A stretch of 38,827 bases of DNA from Oscillospiraceae bacterium. GTDB taxonomy: Bacteria; Bacillota; Clostridia; Oscillospirales; CAG-272. The stretch covers positions 1 to 38,827 of the forward strand of contig SVQY01000020.1 in assembly GCA_015065135.1 (NCBI GenBank), written 5' to 3'. Below are positions 8,655 through 16,332 of the stretch, piece after piece (the stretch's first letter is position 1; the number at the start of each line of letters is the position of its first letter). The notes beneath the pieces were generated by a model. The model had not been told where the DNA came from, ran no database searches, and was given only the letters and a program-made list of their open reading frames with translations. The position numbers were made by a program, and so were the translations under genes.

Positions 8655-9743
8655 TCAGATCAGCTTCATTTCATTTTCTTTTCGTTCCATATCGGCCACC
8701 AGCGCGAACTGGCAACGGCAGCGATCCAGATTGTGCGAGGGTCTGGCGATACGGAAATAGGTATCACCCTCAATATAGTCGGTAAGGAAACGCATGCCAC
8801 ACTCCAGCGTCATCATGCGCGCACCAATGGGCATCAGTGCGACCTCATTCTCGGTCAGCTTACCATTGCAACCGCGCAAAAAGCCCTCCGCATAGGAGCG
8901 GTAAAGTCCCAGATCCAACGAGACCTTACCGAGATCGGTCTCATCCTCGGCGGCGGTATTGGCGCCAAAGCGAATAGAATCGCCAAAATCATTGACCGAA
9001 TAACCCGGCATGACGGTATCCAGATCGATCACGCAGACCGGCTTGCCGGTAGCGGCATCAAATAAAATGTTATTGAGCTTGGTATCATTGTGAGTTACGC
9101 GCAGCGGCAGCGTACCTGCCTCGCGGGCGTTCTCCAGAGTCTTGACAAACTCCGCACGCGCCTTGACGAAAGCGATCTCCTCCGCGACCTCGGCAACACG
9201 ACCGAGGGGGTCCTTCTCAATGGCGCGCATCAGATTTTCATAGCGCACAGGTGTGTTATGAAAATTTACAATGGGCTCGTGCAGCACCGATGCATCAAAA
9301 TCCGAAAGCCAGCCCTGAAAGCGGCCAAAGGCCTCGGCGCAGTCGGTAAACATCTGTATACTCTCGGCTCTGTCGTGTGCCACGGTGCCTTCGGTAAATT
9401 CATACATCCGCCAGAAGCTGCCGATGCTATCCTTGTAGTATGCCGCACCCGCATCGGTCGGCACCACCACCAGCGTAGAGCGTGCAGCGTCCCCGCCCTC
9501 GGCGGCCACACGCCCACGGATGTGCTCGGTCACGGCGGTGATATTCTCCATCACCTCATCGGGATGCGGAAATACCGTATGGTTGATCCGCTGGAAAATA
9601 TAGCGCTTACCGCTCTCCGAAACGGTCAAAAAGGTATCGTTGATATGTCCGTTGCCGTATCTCTCGCAGCTGACAACGGCGCCGATGTGAGAATAGGCGT
9701 TCAGCGCCTCTTCTCTTTTTGCGCAAAGCTCTTCTCTTGTCAT
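8655..9743 (-). CDS. Sugar kinase of the aminoglycoside-phosphotransferase fold (N-acetylhexosamine 1-kinase-like)
   Basis: A 362-aa protein of the APH/choline-kinase fold. The beginning 'YGNGHINDTFLTV' with 'RYIFQRINHTVF' is typical of NahK-type anomeric kinases, which phosphorylate GlcNAc/GalNAc at C1. The catalytic loop is HNDTKLNNILFD (His218-Asp220, with the metal-binding Asn downstream) and the DFG-equivalent is 'VIDLDTVMPG' (Asp240/Asp242). The neighbouring galM supplies an anomerase, which suits a kinase acting on the anomeric hydroxyl. The ATG at 9743 has GAGGAGG upstream. Substrate identity is inferred from family resemblance; homologues are often mislabelled as desulfatase or choline kinase. 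Confidence 0.82.
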   Translation of the reverse strand: MTREELCAKREEALNAYSHIGAVVSCERYGNGHINDTFLTVSESGKRYIFQRINHTVFPHPDEVMENITAVTEHIRGRVAAEGGDAARSTLVVVPTDAGAAYYKDSIGSFWRMYEFTEGTVAHDRAESIQMFTDCAEAFGRFQGWLSDFDASVLHEPIVNFHNTPVRYENLMRAIEKDPLGRVAEVAEEIAFVKARAEFVKTLENAREAGTLPLRVTHNDTKLNNILFDAATGKPVCVIDLDTVMPGYSVNDFGDSIRFGANTAAEDETDLGKVSLDLGLYRSYAEGFLRGCNGKLTENEVALMPIGARMMTLECGMRFLTDYIEGDTYFRIARPSHNLDRCRCQFALVADMERKENEMKLI

Positions 9744-9760
9744 AATTGCCTCCTCAAAGG

Positions 9761-9791
9761 AAACGGCTGATCCGACGGATCAGCCGTTTTT
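9761..9791 (-). promoter_or_regulatory. Intercistronic hairpin between galM and the sugar kinase gene
   Basis: 13-bp perfect stem (9761-9773 with 9777-9789), 3-nt loop. In the minus-strand direction the T run is weak (TTTCCTTT), so it may be a partial terminator or an RNA-stability element. The T run is strong only on the plus strand, where no gene is read. Confidence 0.65.
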
Positions 9792-9798
9792 CATCCGA

Positions 9799-10869
9799 TC
9801 AGTCCTCGCGTACCGAGAAAGCGTATTCGGTGGTGTAATCGTAGGTCTCGCCGGGGCACAGCACTACGTTGGTGAAGTTCTCGTGATTCATGGCATCGGG
9901 CATATGCTGGGTCTCCAGGCACATGGCGTTGCGCTGCGCCTGAGGATAGCCGCCCTTAAAGGGATGCTCCTCATTGGTGAGGAAGTTGCCGCTGTAGAAC
10001 TGCACGCAGGGCTGGTTGGTGTAGACCTTCATCTCTCTGCCGCTCTTGGGGTCAAAGAGAGTCGCGCGGAGCACAGGCTCCTTGGTCTCGCCACCCACAA
10101 AGTTGAAGCAATGGTCATAGCCGCCACCCAGCTTCAGATCCGCATCATCGGCATAGAAATCCTTGCCCACAGCCTTGGGGGTACGGAAATCAAAGGGGGT
10201 TCCCTCCACGCTCTTGATCTCGCCCGTGGGGATCAGGGTCTCATCGGTGGGCAGATAGGTATCCGCATCGATCTGCAGGATATGGTCGTAAACCTTGCCG
10301 GAGGCAAAGCCGCCCAGATTGAAGTAGCAATGGTTGGTCAGGTTCAGCACCGTTTTTTTGTCGGTGGTGGCCACGTAGCGGATAGAAAGCGCATTGGTCG
10401 CCTTCAGCGTATATGTAACGGTCACATCCAGCGTGCCGGGATAGCCCTCCTCGCCGTCGACCGATACGTAATGCAGCACCAGCTGAGGCTCGTCGCCATC
10501 CACGGGGGTGGCATCCCAGATCTTATGGGAAAAGCCCACCTTGCCACCGTGCAGGTGGTTTACGCCGTTATTGATGTAAAGATTATCGTAGGTCACGCCG
10601 TCCAACACGAACTTGCCGCGGCAGATGCGGTTGCCCCAGCGACCGATCAGTGCGCCCTGATAGCCGTCGCCGTAATAATAATCCAGAATATTATCATAGC
10701 CGCCCACAACGTCGCTCATTCTGCCCTTCTTATCGGGCACGAGGATCTGCTGAATGGCACCGCCGAAGTCCAGCAGATTGACGGTCATACCGTTTGCGTT
10801 CTGCAGAGTGAAGCGGCTGACGGTGCGACCGTCCGGCAGCTTGCCGAAAAATTGCTTTTGAATGCTCAT
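9799..10869 (-). CDS. galM: Aldose 1-epimerase (galactose mutarotase)
   Basis: Interconverts alpha and beta anomers of galactose/glucose in the cytoplasm. The 356-aa protein has the usual length and motifs: 'LLDFGGAIQQILVPDK', 'GRWGNRICRGKF', 'NNGVNHLHGGKVGF' (His), 'LTNHCYFNLGG' (catalytic His), 'GGYDHCFNF' and late 'LETQHMPDAMNH' with the general-base Glu. The start is taken at ATG 10869, 8 nt after GGAG; the ATG two codons upstream is too close to the ribosome site. It begins the galM-kinase-DD-carboxypeptidase series and has its own promoter. Confidence 0.95.
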   Translation of the reverse strand: MSIQKQFFGKLPDGRTVSRFTLQNANGMTVNLLDFGGAIQQILVPDKKGRMSDVVGGYDNILDYYYGDGYQGALIGRWGNRICRGKFVLDGVTYDNLYINNGVNHLHGGKVGFSHKIWDATPVDGDEPQLVLHYVSVDGEEGYPGTLDVTVTYTLKATNALSIRYVATTDKKTVLNLTNHCYFNLGGFASGKVYDHILQIDADTYLPTDETLIPTGEIKSVEGTPFDFRTPKAVGKDFYADDADLKLGGGYDHCFNFVGGETKEPVLRATLFDPKSGREMKVYTNQPCVQFYSGNFLTNEEHPFKGGYPQAQRNAMCLETQHMPDAMNHENFTNVVLCPGETYDYTTEYAFSVRED

Positions 10870-10908
10870 ATTCATTTCTCCTTTACACGGAAATCGTGGG
10901 ATGCTTTT

Positions 10909-10937
10909 ATTATACAATCATTTTGAGCGAAAGTAAA
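10909..10937 (-). promoter_or_regulatory. Sigma-A-type promoter for galM
   Basis: Minus strand TTTACT (10937-10932), 17-nt spacer, TATAAT (10914-10909), about 40 nt before the start codon. Confidence 0.65.
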
Positions 10938-11019
10938 GAGGTTTTTGGTCACAAAAACTCAAAAATCGGCCACTCGCACATGAATTTCGTATATATCAGA
11001 GAAAATAGCTATGATAATA

Positions 11020-11048
11020 TTGACATTCTATGGCTTTTCCTTTATAAT
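11020..11048 (+). promoter_or_regulatory. Consensus sigma-A promoter for the Crp/Fnr-ABC operon
   Basis: TTGACA (11020-11025), exactly 17 nt, TATAAT (11043-11048): a perfect match to consensus in both boxes. The expected start site is about 11055. Confidence 0.9.
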
Positions 11049-11052
11049 ATAA

Positions 11053-11070
11053 TTGTCTCATATGAGACAA
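11053..11070 (+). promoter_or_regulatory. 18-bp perfect palindrome at the transcription start, probable Crp/Fnr operator
   Basis: TTGTCTCATATGAGACAA is perfectly self-complementary. Its TGTCT-N6-AGACA core has the 5-6-5 geometry of Crp-family sites (TGTGA-N6-TCACA). It overlaps the predicted start site and sits just ahead of the ribosome site of the regulator gene itself. Confidence 0.78.
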
Positions 11071-11081
11071 AAGGAGGACTT

Positions 11082-11744
11082 ATGAAGGAAATTGACCTAC
11101 TCGCTGCACTAAGGGCACTGCCCCTGTTTTCCAAGACCGACGAGCGGCAGCTTGCGGATTGGATGGCACGGCATCAGCTGCCGCTGCAAAGCATTCCAAA
11201 GGGCAAACGCATCAATCGCCTTCGCAAGCGCGATCTTGGCGTTGTGCTGCAGGGCTGTGCCGAGATCCAGTCAGCAGACCGCGGCCGTCACGTGATCCTG
11301 CGCGAGCTGCAGGCTCCCGGCATCTTTGGCGCGGCGGCAATGTTTTGCGAAAAGGATTTCCCCGTGTCGCGCATTATGGCCAGAAGCGATTCTCTCGTTC
11401 TGTACATTCCGGCCGAGGCTGTGGATGATCTGATGCGCACCGATGACGGTTTTCGTGCCGCTTACCTCGCCTTCCTCTCCGACCGCATTCGTTTTCTCAA
11501 CCGCAAGATCCTTTGCTACACCGCAGGAAACACCGACCGCCGTCTGGCACTCTGGCTCATTTCCGAGGAAAACAGAAGGATCATACTCCCTGCCTCTGTC
11601 ACAGCATTCGCCAATATGCTGGATATGAGCAGAGCCTCTGTCTACCGTGGGCTTGATAAGCTGGAAAGCGAGGATCTGATCCGCCGTAACGGGCGGGAGA
11701 TCATCGTGATCTCGCCCAAAGAGCTTGTAGAAAAATATCAATAA
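11082..11744 (+). CDS. Crp/Fnr-family transcriptional regulator
   Basis: A 220-aa protein with a cyclic-nucleotide-binding-like beta roll (about residues 12-120), a long dimerisation helix (125-150) and a C-terminal winged helix. The recognition segment 'FANMLDMSRASVYRGLDKLESEDLIRRNGREIIV' aligns with the SRETVGR helix of E. coli Crp: both Arg are kept but Glu is replaced by Ala, consistent with a different half-site. There is no N-terminal Cys cluster as in Fnr, so an Fe-S oxygen sensor of the Fnr type is unlikely; the ligand is unknown. The ATG at 11082 follows AAGGAGG. It is the first gene of a four-gene operon with an ABC importer, which it probably controls together with its own expression. 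Confidence 0.92.
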   Translation: MKEIDLLAALRALPLFSKTDERQLADWMARHQLPLQSIPKGKRINRLRKRDLGVVLQGCAEIQSADRGRHVILRELQAPGIFGAAAMFCEKDFPVSRIMARSDSLVLYIPAEAVDDLMRTDDGFRAAYLAFLSDRIRFLNRKILCYTAGNTDRRLALWLISEENRRIILPASVTAFANMLDMSRASVYRGLDKLESEDLIRRNGREIIVISPKELVEKYQ

Positions 11745-11763
11745 CCCAAGAAAGGAAAAAACC

Positions 11764-12750
11764 ATGAAAAAAACGATCGCACTCATTCTTGCTCTTACTC
11801 TGCTCGTTGCCCTGCCCCTTTTTGCCGGCTGCAACAAGCTGGATAAGGATCTGGAGATCCGCGTTTGGACGCTGAACGGCACCACCGGCTTCGGCATGGC
11901 ACAGCTGATCGATGCCGATAAAAACGGTACTGCCGCCCTCAATTATACCTTTACCGTTGAGACCGCCGCCACCAACGTGCGCGATGCGCTGATCAACGGC
12001 ACCGCCGACATCGGCGCCGTACCCACCAATATGGCCTCTGCCCTTTACAACGCCACAAACGGCGAGATCCTGCTGCTGGCGCTGAACACCCGCGGCGTGC
12101 TGTATCTGGTCGCCAACACGGGCAAGGTCGAGGCCCCTGCCTCTCTTGCAGATCTTGCGGGCAAAACCGTTTTTGTTCCGGCACAGAACCCCACCTTTAT
12201 CACCAAGGCGCTGCTGGATAAGGCCGCCGTTGCAAACGTAACGATCGACAGTGCCACCTATGCCGAGCCCGCCGCGCTGCAGGCTGCCGTTGCTCAGGGA
12301 CTTGTTGACTATGCCGTACTGCCCGAGCCGATGGTCACCATTGCCAAGACCAAGGCTGCACAAAATAGCATTACACTTTCCGAATCTCCCTTGAACCTCA
12401 CCGCTGAGTGGGATAAGCACTTCACCGAGGGCTCTCTGGTTCAGGGCTGCGTGGTCGTGCGCAAGGGCTTTGCCGAGGATCACCCTGCCGAGGTCGCCAA
12501 GTTCCTGGAGGAATACGAGGCTTCGATCAATTTTGTGACCGGCAACCCCGCCGAGGCGGCTACGATGATCGTAGATGCCGGCATTTTCGCGCAGGCCCCC
12601 GTTGCACAAAAGGCGATCCCCAACTGCAACCTCTGCTTTGTGGCAGGGGCCGATATGCAGAGCGCTATGAGCGCATTTCTCGCCGCAATGCCCGTCGCCT
12701 CCATTGGCGGTAAAGTTCCTGACGAGGGCTTCTACTACGTGGCAAAATGA
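11764..12750 (+). CDS. ABC importer substrate-binding lipoprotein (SsuA/TauA/NMT1-like)
   Basis: A 328-aa extracytoplasmic solute-binding protein. The lipoprotein signal peptide ends in a lipobox LFAGC with the lipidated Cys23. The mature part resembles the nitrate/sulfonate/taurine and thiamine-precursor binding families: 'IRVWTLNGTTGFGMAQL', 'ALINGTADIGAVPTNMASAL', 'LADLAGKTVFVPAQNPTF', 'GLVDYAVLPEPMVT', and a helical C-terminal 'VAKFLEEYEASINFV'. These families bind small organic or anionic ligands, and the ligand here cannot be named. It is 19 nt after the regulator gene and its stop overlaps the permease start (ATGA). Confidence 0.9.
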   Translation: MKKTIALILALTLLVALPLFAGCNKLDKDLEIRVWTLNGTTGFGMAQLIDADKNGTAALNYTFTVETAATNVRDALINGTADIGAVPTNMASALYNATNGEILLLALNTRGVLYLVANTGKVEAPASLADLAGKTVFVPAQNPTFITKALLDKAAVANVTIDSATYAEPAALQAAVAQGLVDYAVLPEPMVTIAKTKAAQNSITLSESPLNLTAEWDKHFTEGSLVQGCVVVRKGFAEDHPAEVAKFLEEYEASINFVTGNPAEAATMIVDAGIFAQAPVAQKAIPNCNLCFVAGADMQSAMSAFLAAMPVASIGGKVPDEGFYYVAK

Positions 12751-13517
12751 TCAAAAAACACCGATTGCTCGGCTATTGTTACCCGATCCTCGCCCTGCTT
12801 TTCTGGGTGGGGGTCTGGTGGTTGATCGCTGCCATTCTCAGAAAGCCGCTGATCCTACCGGCGCCGCCTGCGGTACTGCGGACCCTTGGTGAGCTCGCTA
12901 TTACGTGGCCTTTTTGGAGGACCGTTCTGCTCTCGCTGCTGCGCATTTCGGGCGGCATCCTGCTGGCTCTGCTCTCCGGCTCGCTTCTGGCGCTGCTAAC
13001 AGTAAAAAGCCGCTTCATTCACCATCTTTTCTCCCCTCTGCTCACACTATTCAAGGCCACACCGGTCGCATCGGTCATCTTTCTGGTCCTGCTTTGGGTC
13101 GGAAGAGATAACGTGCCGCTGCTGATCGCTTACGTAATGGCCCTCCCCATTGTGTGGAGCAATGTGCGCGAGGGCTTCTTGCAGACCGACCGCAAGCTGC
13201 TGGAGATGGCAACAGTATTCGGCCTTTCCAAAAAACAGCAGCTGTTTTCGATCCGCATCCCCTCGCTTTATCCTTATTTTCTTGCCGCCTGCCGCTCTGC
13301 CATCGCTTTGGCTTGGAAGGCCGGGATCGCCGCCGAGGTGCTTTGCTCCCCCAAAAACGCCATTGGCTCCGCCATCTACGAAAGCAAGCAATACCTGATG
13401 ACCGAGGAGCTGTTTGCCTGGACCCTGGTGGTGATCGTGATCAGCGCAGCGATCGAGTGGGGCGCCCTTGCCCTGCTGCAGCGCTCACAACGCAAATGGG
13501 AGGTGCAAAAATCATGA
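12747..13517 (+). CDS. ABC importer permease (SsuC/TauC-type)
   Basis: A 256-aa inner-membrane permease with about six transmembrane helices. It carries the BPD_transp_1 fold, with the EAA-type loop 'LLEMATVFGLSKKQQLFSIRIPSLYPYFLAACRSAIALAWKAGIAAEVL', which contacts the ATPase. Members of this subgroup work with NMT1-type binding proteins, as found immediately upstream. It starts at 12747 with a 4-nt overlap and ends with a 4-nt overlap into the ATPase gene. No conflicting features were seen. Confidence 0.93.
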   Translation: MIKKHRLLGYCYPILALLFWVGVWWLIAAILRKPLILPAPPAVLRTLGELAITWPFWRTVLLSLLRISGGILLALLSGSLLALLTVKSRFIHHLFSPLLTLFKATPVASVIFLVLLWVGRDNVPLLIAYVMALPIVWSNVREGFLQTDRKLLEMATVFGLSKKQQLFSIRIPSLYPYFLAACRSAIALAWKAGIAAEVLCSPKNAIGSAIYESKQYLMTEELFAWTLVVIVISAAIEWGALALLQRSQRKWEVQKS

Positions 13518-14119
13518 CAAAGCTCTCTCAAGTCTCTCTTGTATTTGACGGCAAGCCCGTGATCGATCAGCTCTCCTACAGCTTTCCTGACAAAGGCATT
13601 TTTGCCATTATGGGCCCCTCCGGCTGCGGCAAGACCTCGCTGCTGCGCTTGCTTGCGGGGTTAGAGCAGCCTAGCACGGGAAACGTGATGCGAAGCCACC
13701 ACCGCGTGGCGGTTGCATTTCAGGAGCCGCGCCTGTTACCCTGGTTGAATTGCGAAGAAAACTTAAAATTGGTTCTATCAGAAGTTGAAAATATGCCTAA
13801 AACAGTTTCCTACTGGTTGGAGGCATTGGAGCTGACCGAAGCAGCGAAGCAGCTGCCGAACACCCTTTCGGGCGGTATGCAGCAACGCCTTTCGCTGGCA
13901 AGAGCCCTTGCCTTTGGCGGCGATCTGCTGCTTTTGGACGAGCCCTTTTCTGCATTGGATCGCCCCTTGAAGGAGCGGATCGCGCCACGGATCAAAGCAG
14001 TTGCGCAGCAGGCGCTCGTCATTCTTGTCACCCACGACCGCGAGGAAGCCGAGCTGCTCTCCGCTACAGTTCTGAACTGCATCGGCACGCCTCTGCGTGC
14101 CCTTGAAAAAGACGAATGA
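13514..14119 (+). CDS. ABC importer ATP-binding subunit (SsuB/TauB-type), short
   Basis: A 201-aa ATPase that powers the importer. It has Walker A GPSGCGKTS, Q-loop FQEPRLLPW, signature LSGGMQQR, Walker B LLLLDEP and H-loop THD. It is shorter than the usual 240-260 aa because the C-terminal extension is missing, while the nucleotide-binding core is complete. The reading frame is open upstream, but the start is ATG 13514, which follows GGGAGGTG and overlaps the permease stop (ATGA). Last gene of the regulator-importer operon, followed by a strong terminator. Confidence 0.93.
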   Translation: MTKLSQVSLVFDGKPVIDQLSYSFPDKGIFAIMGPSGCGKTSLLRLLAGLEQPSTGNVMRSHHRVAVAFQEPRLLPWLNCEENLKLVLSEVENMPKTVSYWLEALELTEAAKQLPNTLSGGMQQRLSLARALAFGGDLLLLDEPFSALDRPLKERIAPRIKAVAQQALVILVTHDREEAELLSATVLNCIGTPLRALEKDE

Positions 14120-14127
14120 TCCAAGCA

Positions 14128-14158
14128 AAAAGGCCTTCCGGCAAGCGGAAGGCCTTTT
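14128..14158. terminator. Bidirectional intrinsic terminator
   Basis: 13-bp stem (14128-14140 with 14146-14158), GCAAG loop, A run before and T run after. It lies between the importer operon (+) and the converging ABC-2 exporter genes (-). Confidence 0.92.
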
Positions 14159-14159
14159 A

Positions 14160-15056
14160 TCATTTTTCCTTTTTTCTCAAAGCGTTCATCAGCACATATA
14201 TGCCGATCAGCGCGACTACTGTAACGGCAAGCACGGCATACATCGCGCCGGGCTCTACCTTGTTTCCGAAAAAGTCCAGGCGACAATCCAGAACCTCGCG
14301 TAAGGCATCCATTGCTTCGGCGGGAACGCCCTCCCCTTCCATTTCGGCCAATGCACCGCGCATAGCGTGATTGCGCACAAGCGACGTGCCGTAGGTACCG
14401 GGCAGCAGCATGATCACCTTTTGCAGTCCTTCCCCAAAGGAGGAGATCGGCATATAAGCGCCGCAGATAAATCCGTAACCGGAGCTGATCACCGTTCCCA
14501 CCGCCGAGATCTGCCCCTGTGTGGAAAGAAAAAAATTGATGATAGAGGAAAGCGCCGTACCAAACAGCACCAACAGCAAAATATCAAGACAAAGCAGGAA
14601 CACATCTGCCACCGACAGATACCAACCCACAATGGCGACATATACAAGGCAAAGTGCCATAGCTGCATAGCAGATCACCAACGTGGAGCAAAGCGTTGCC
14701 ACATAATAGCTGAGCGAAAGCACAGACGGGCGAACCGGTGAGATACGCAGATCGTTTACCGTACCGTTTGCCTTATCCTGCACCATCAAAAAATTGGAGC
14801 AAAAGGACACAGTTACGCAAGAAACTGCCAAGATCGAGGAAATCAGCTGGCCTCCTACCAGCCCATTTATCAGCTGATCCGAAAGCTGCAAGCCTGCAGG
14901 CAGGCTTGCGGTAAAGCTATCCCGATAAACATTGCCGAGAAAGGTAGCGTAAAGCACCAGCAGGATCGCCGGCGTGATCAGCGAGGTCAGGAACATTCCC
15001 TTATCCTTAAAGAACAGCTTAATGTGACGCTTGATCAAGAGCAATGCGGTCTTCAT
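14160..15056 (-). CDS. ABC-2 type exporter permease (DrrB-like)
   Basis: A 298-aa permease of the ABC-2 family. It has an N-terminal cytoplasmic segment (KTALLLIKRHIKLFFKDKG) followed by six predicted membrane helices, and a large extracytoplasmic loop between the first two (about residues 42-68). A conserved ABC-2 region is 'GFICGAYMPISSFGEGLQKVIMLLPGTYGTSLVR'. A second outside loop before the last helix holds two Cys-free acidic stretches. It pairs with the ATPase encoded just upstream (start overlaps that gene's stop, ATGA). Members export drugs, lipids or polymers; the substrate is unknown. Confidence 0.92.
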   Translation of the reverse strand: MKTALLLIKRHIKLFFKDKGMFLTSLITPAILLVLYATFLGNVYRDSFTASLPAGLQLSDQLINGLVGGQLISSILAVSCVTVSFCSNFLMVQDKANGTVNDLRISPVRPSVLSLSYYVATLCSTLVICYAAMALCLVYVAIVGWYLSVADVFLLCLDILLLVLFGTALSSIINFFLSTQGQISAVGTVISSGYGFICGAYMPISSFGEGLQKVIMLLPGTYGTSLVRNHAMRGALAEMEGEGVPAEAMDALREVLDCRLDFFGNKVEPGAMYAVLAVTVVALIGIYVLMNALRKKEK

Positions 15057-15967
15057 TTCTCGTCACCTCCCGTCAGCTTCTTACCCGTTACCGACAAAAA
15101 TACATCGTCCATTTTACCCTTGGTCACCTCATAATCCCGAAAGAGTGACGGACTTTGCAGGATCAGCTCTGTCGCCGCCGCCGTGCTTGGCACCTGCAGC
15201 CGAAAGGCATCGCGCAAGGGCTCATAGGGCACCTGCAAAGCCTTGATCTCCGTCTCGGTTGCGCCATAGACAGTGATAAAATCACCGGTGTACGCGTTTT
15301 TCAGCTCCAGCGGCGTACCCTTGGCCGCGATCTGCCCGTTATCCAGAATGACCACGTAATCCGCGTCTGCCGCCTCCTCCATATAGTGCGTTGTCAAAAA
15401 GACGGTCAAGCCCTCGGTCTCGCGCAGCTGCGCGATCACCGACCAAAGCAGCCGCCGCGTTTGCGGATCCAACCCGGTGGTGGGCTCGTCAAGGATCAGG
15501 ATACGCGGACGGTGTAAAAGGGCACGCGCAATATCGATGCGCCGCCGCTGACCGCCCGAAAGCTTGCCAAGCGGACGCTTTAGTAGGTCTTCAAATTGCA
15601 GCAGACGACAAAGCTCCTGCAATCTCTCCCGAAAGGCGGCACCCGTGATGCCGTATAAAGCCGCGCGGCTTTCCAGATTATCATAAACCGAGAGCGCCGC
15701 ATCCAGCACAGAGCCTTGAAAAACAACGCCCAACTGCCGCTTGACGCCGACAGGATCCTTATCCAGATCCTTGCCGTCCACCGTCACGCTGCCGCCGTCC
15801 TTTTCCAGCTGTCCGCAAAGGATGTGGATGGTGGTGGACTTTCCCGCACCGTTGACACCGAGAAAGGCGAACAACTCCCCTTCCTTCACGCAAAAGCTGA
15901 GGTCCTGCACCGCCTTGATCTCTCCAAAGCTTTTGCAAAGATGCTCGATCTCAATGATATTTTTCAT
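15053..15967 (-). CDS. ABC exporter ATP-binding subunit (DrrA-like)
   Basis: A 304-aa ATPase with Walker A GVNGAGKSTT, Q-loop VVFQGSVLD, signature LSGGQRRR, Walker B ILILDEPTTG, and H-loop TTHYMEEA. The roughly 80-residue C-terminal DrrA-type extension (from about residue 220) is present. The start is ATG 15967, preceded by AGGGGAGGG; upstream codons of the same frame precede the ribosome site and overlap the promoter. It is followed directly by the permease gene, forming a two-gene export system with its own promoter. Confidence 0.93.
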   Translation of the reverse strand: MKNIIEIEHLCKSFGEIKAVQDLSFCVKEGELFAFLGVNGAGKSTTIHILCGQLEKDGGSVTVDGKDLDKDPVGVKRQLGVVFQGSVLDAALSVYDNLESRAALYGITGAAFRERLQELCRLLQFEDLLKRPLGKLSGGQRRRIDIARALLHRPRILILDEPTTGLDPQTRRLLWSVIAQLRETEGLTVFLTTHYMEEAADADYVVILDNGQIAAKGTPLELKNAYTGDFITVYGATETEIKALQVPYEPLRDAFRLQVPSTAAATELILQSPSLFRDYEVTKGKMDDVFLSVTGKKLTGGDEK

Positions 15968-15998
15968 ATGTCCCTCCCCTTTCAGTTCTTCTGCCTTT

Positions 15999-16027
15999 AT
16001 TGTACACAAAATCCGCCCAAAGTGCAA
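15999..16027 (-). promoter_or_regulatory. Sigma-A-type promoter for the ABC-2 exporter genes
   Basis: Minus strand TTGCAC (16027-16022), 17-nt spacer, TACAAT (16004-15999), about 30 nt before the start codon. Confidence 0.7.
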
Positions 16028-16155
16028 GCACCTTCGATCATTCGGTTATTTTTTTCGGTTATCTGGCTCATACGGTCAGCTTTTCCACTTGCAACAAGGA
16101 AGCAAATGTCTAAAGCATCTCATTCCACCACCTTAGTCGGCTTGTTTTGGCTAAA

Positions 16156-16202
16156 AACACAAAAAATGGCCCCCTTTTTGGGGAGGCCATCTTTTTTGTG
16201 TT
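16156..16202 (-). terminator. Intrinsic terminator of the SipW-type secreted gene pair
   Basis: Long A/T-flanked hairpin with a GC core (TGGCC plus CCCC against GGGG plus GGCCA, one bulge), preceded and followed by A/T runs that extend the pairing. Confidence 0.8.
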
Positions 16203-16278
16203 GATAAATACATTTTCGGCTATAAAGCGCTCTGCGCAAAAGACGATCGGATCATAGCCGAAGCTTGTGCGCTTTCAT

Positions 16279-16311
16279 TGCCGCCCAAGCCCCGAGGGGC
16301 TTGGGTGGCGG
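16279..16311. repeat. GC-rich imperfect palindrome (REP-like candidate)
   Basis: Arms of about 14 nt, roughly GCCGCCCAAGCCCC against GGGGCTTGGGTGGC with one G-T mismatch, around a GAG loop. No T run follows in either direction. It resembles short interspersed palindromes rather than a terminator. Confidence 0.45.
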
Positions 16312-16332
16312 GGGTGCGTCAGAGACGGCAAA

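Larger units (their letters stand above)
16028..16332. other. Non-coding stretch between exporter and esterase genes
   Basis: No credible gene is seen. It holds the terminator at 16156-16202 and a GC-rich hairpin at about 16279-16311. The remaining sequence shows no recognisable feature. Confidence 0.6.

Noticed and set aside
13154-13513. N-terminal extension of the importer ATPase by 120 codons
   Set aside because: It lies wholly inside the permease gene in another frame and precedes the ribosome site at GGGAGGTG; the ATG at 13514 begins the conserved ATPase sequence.
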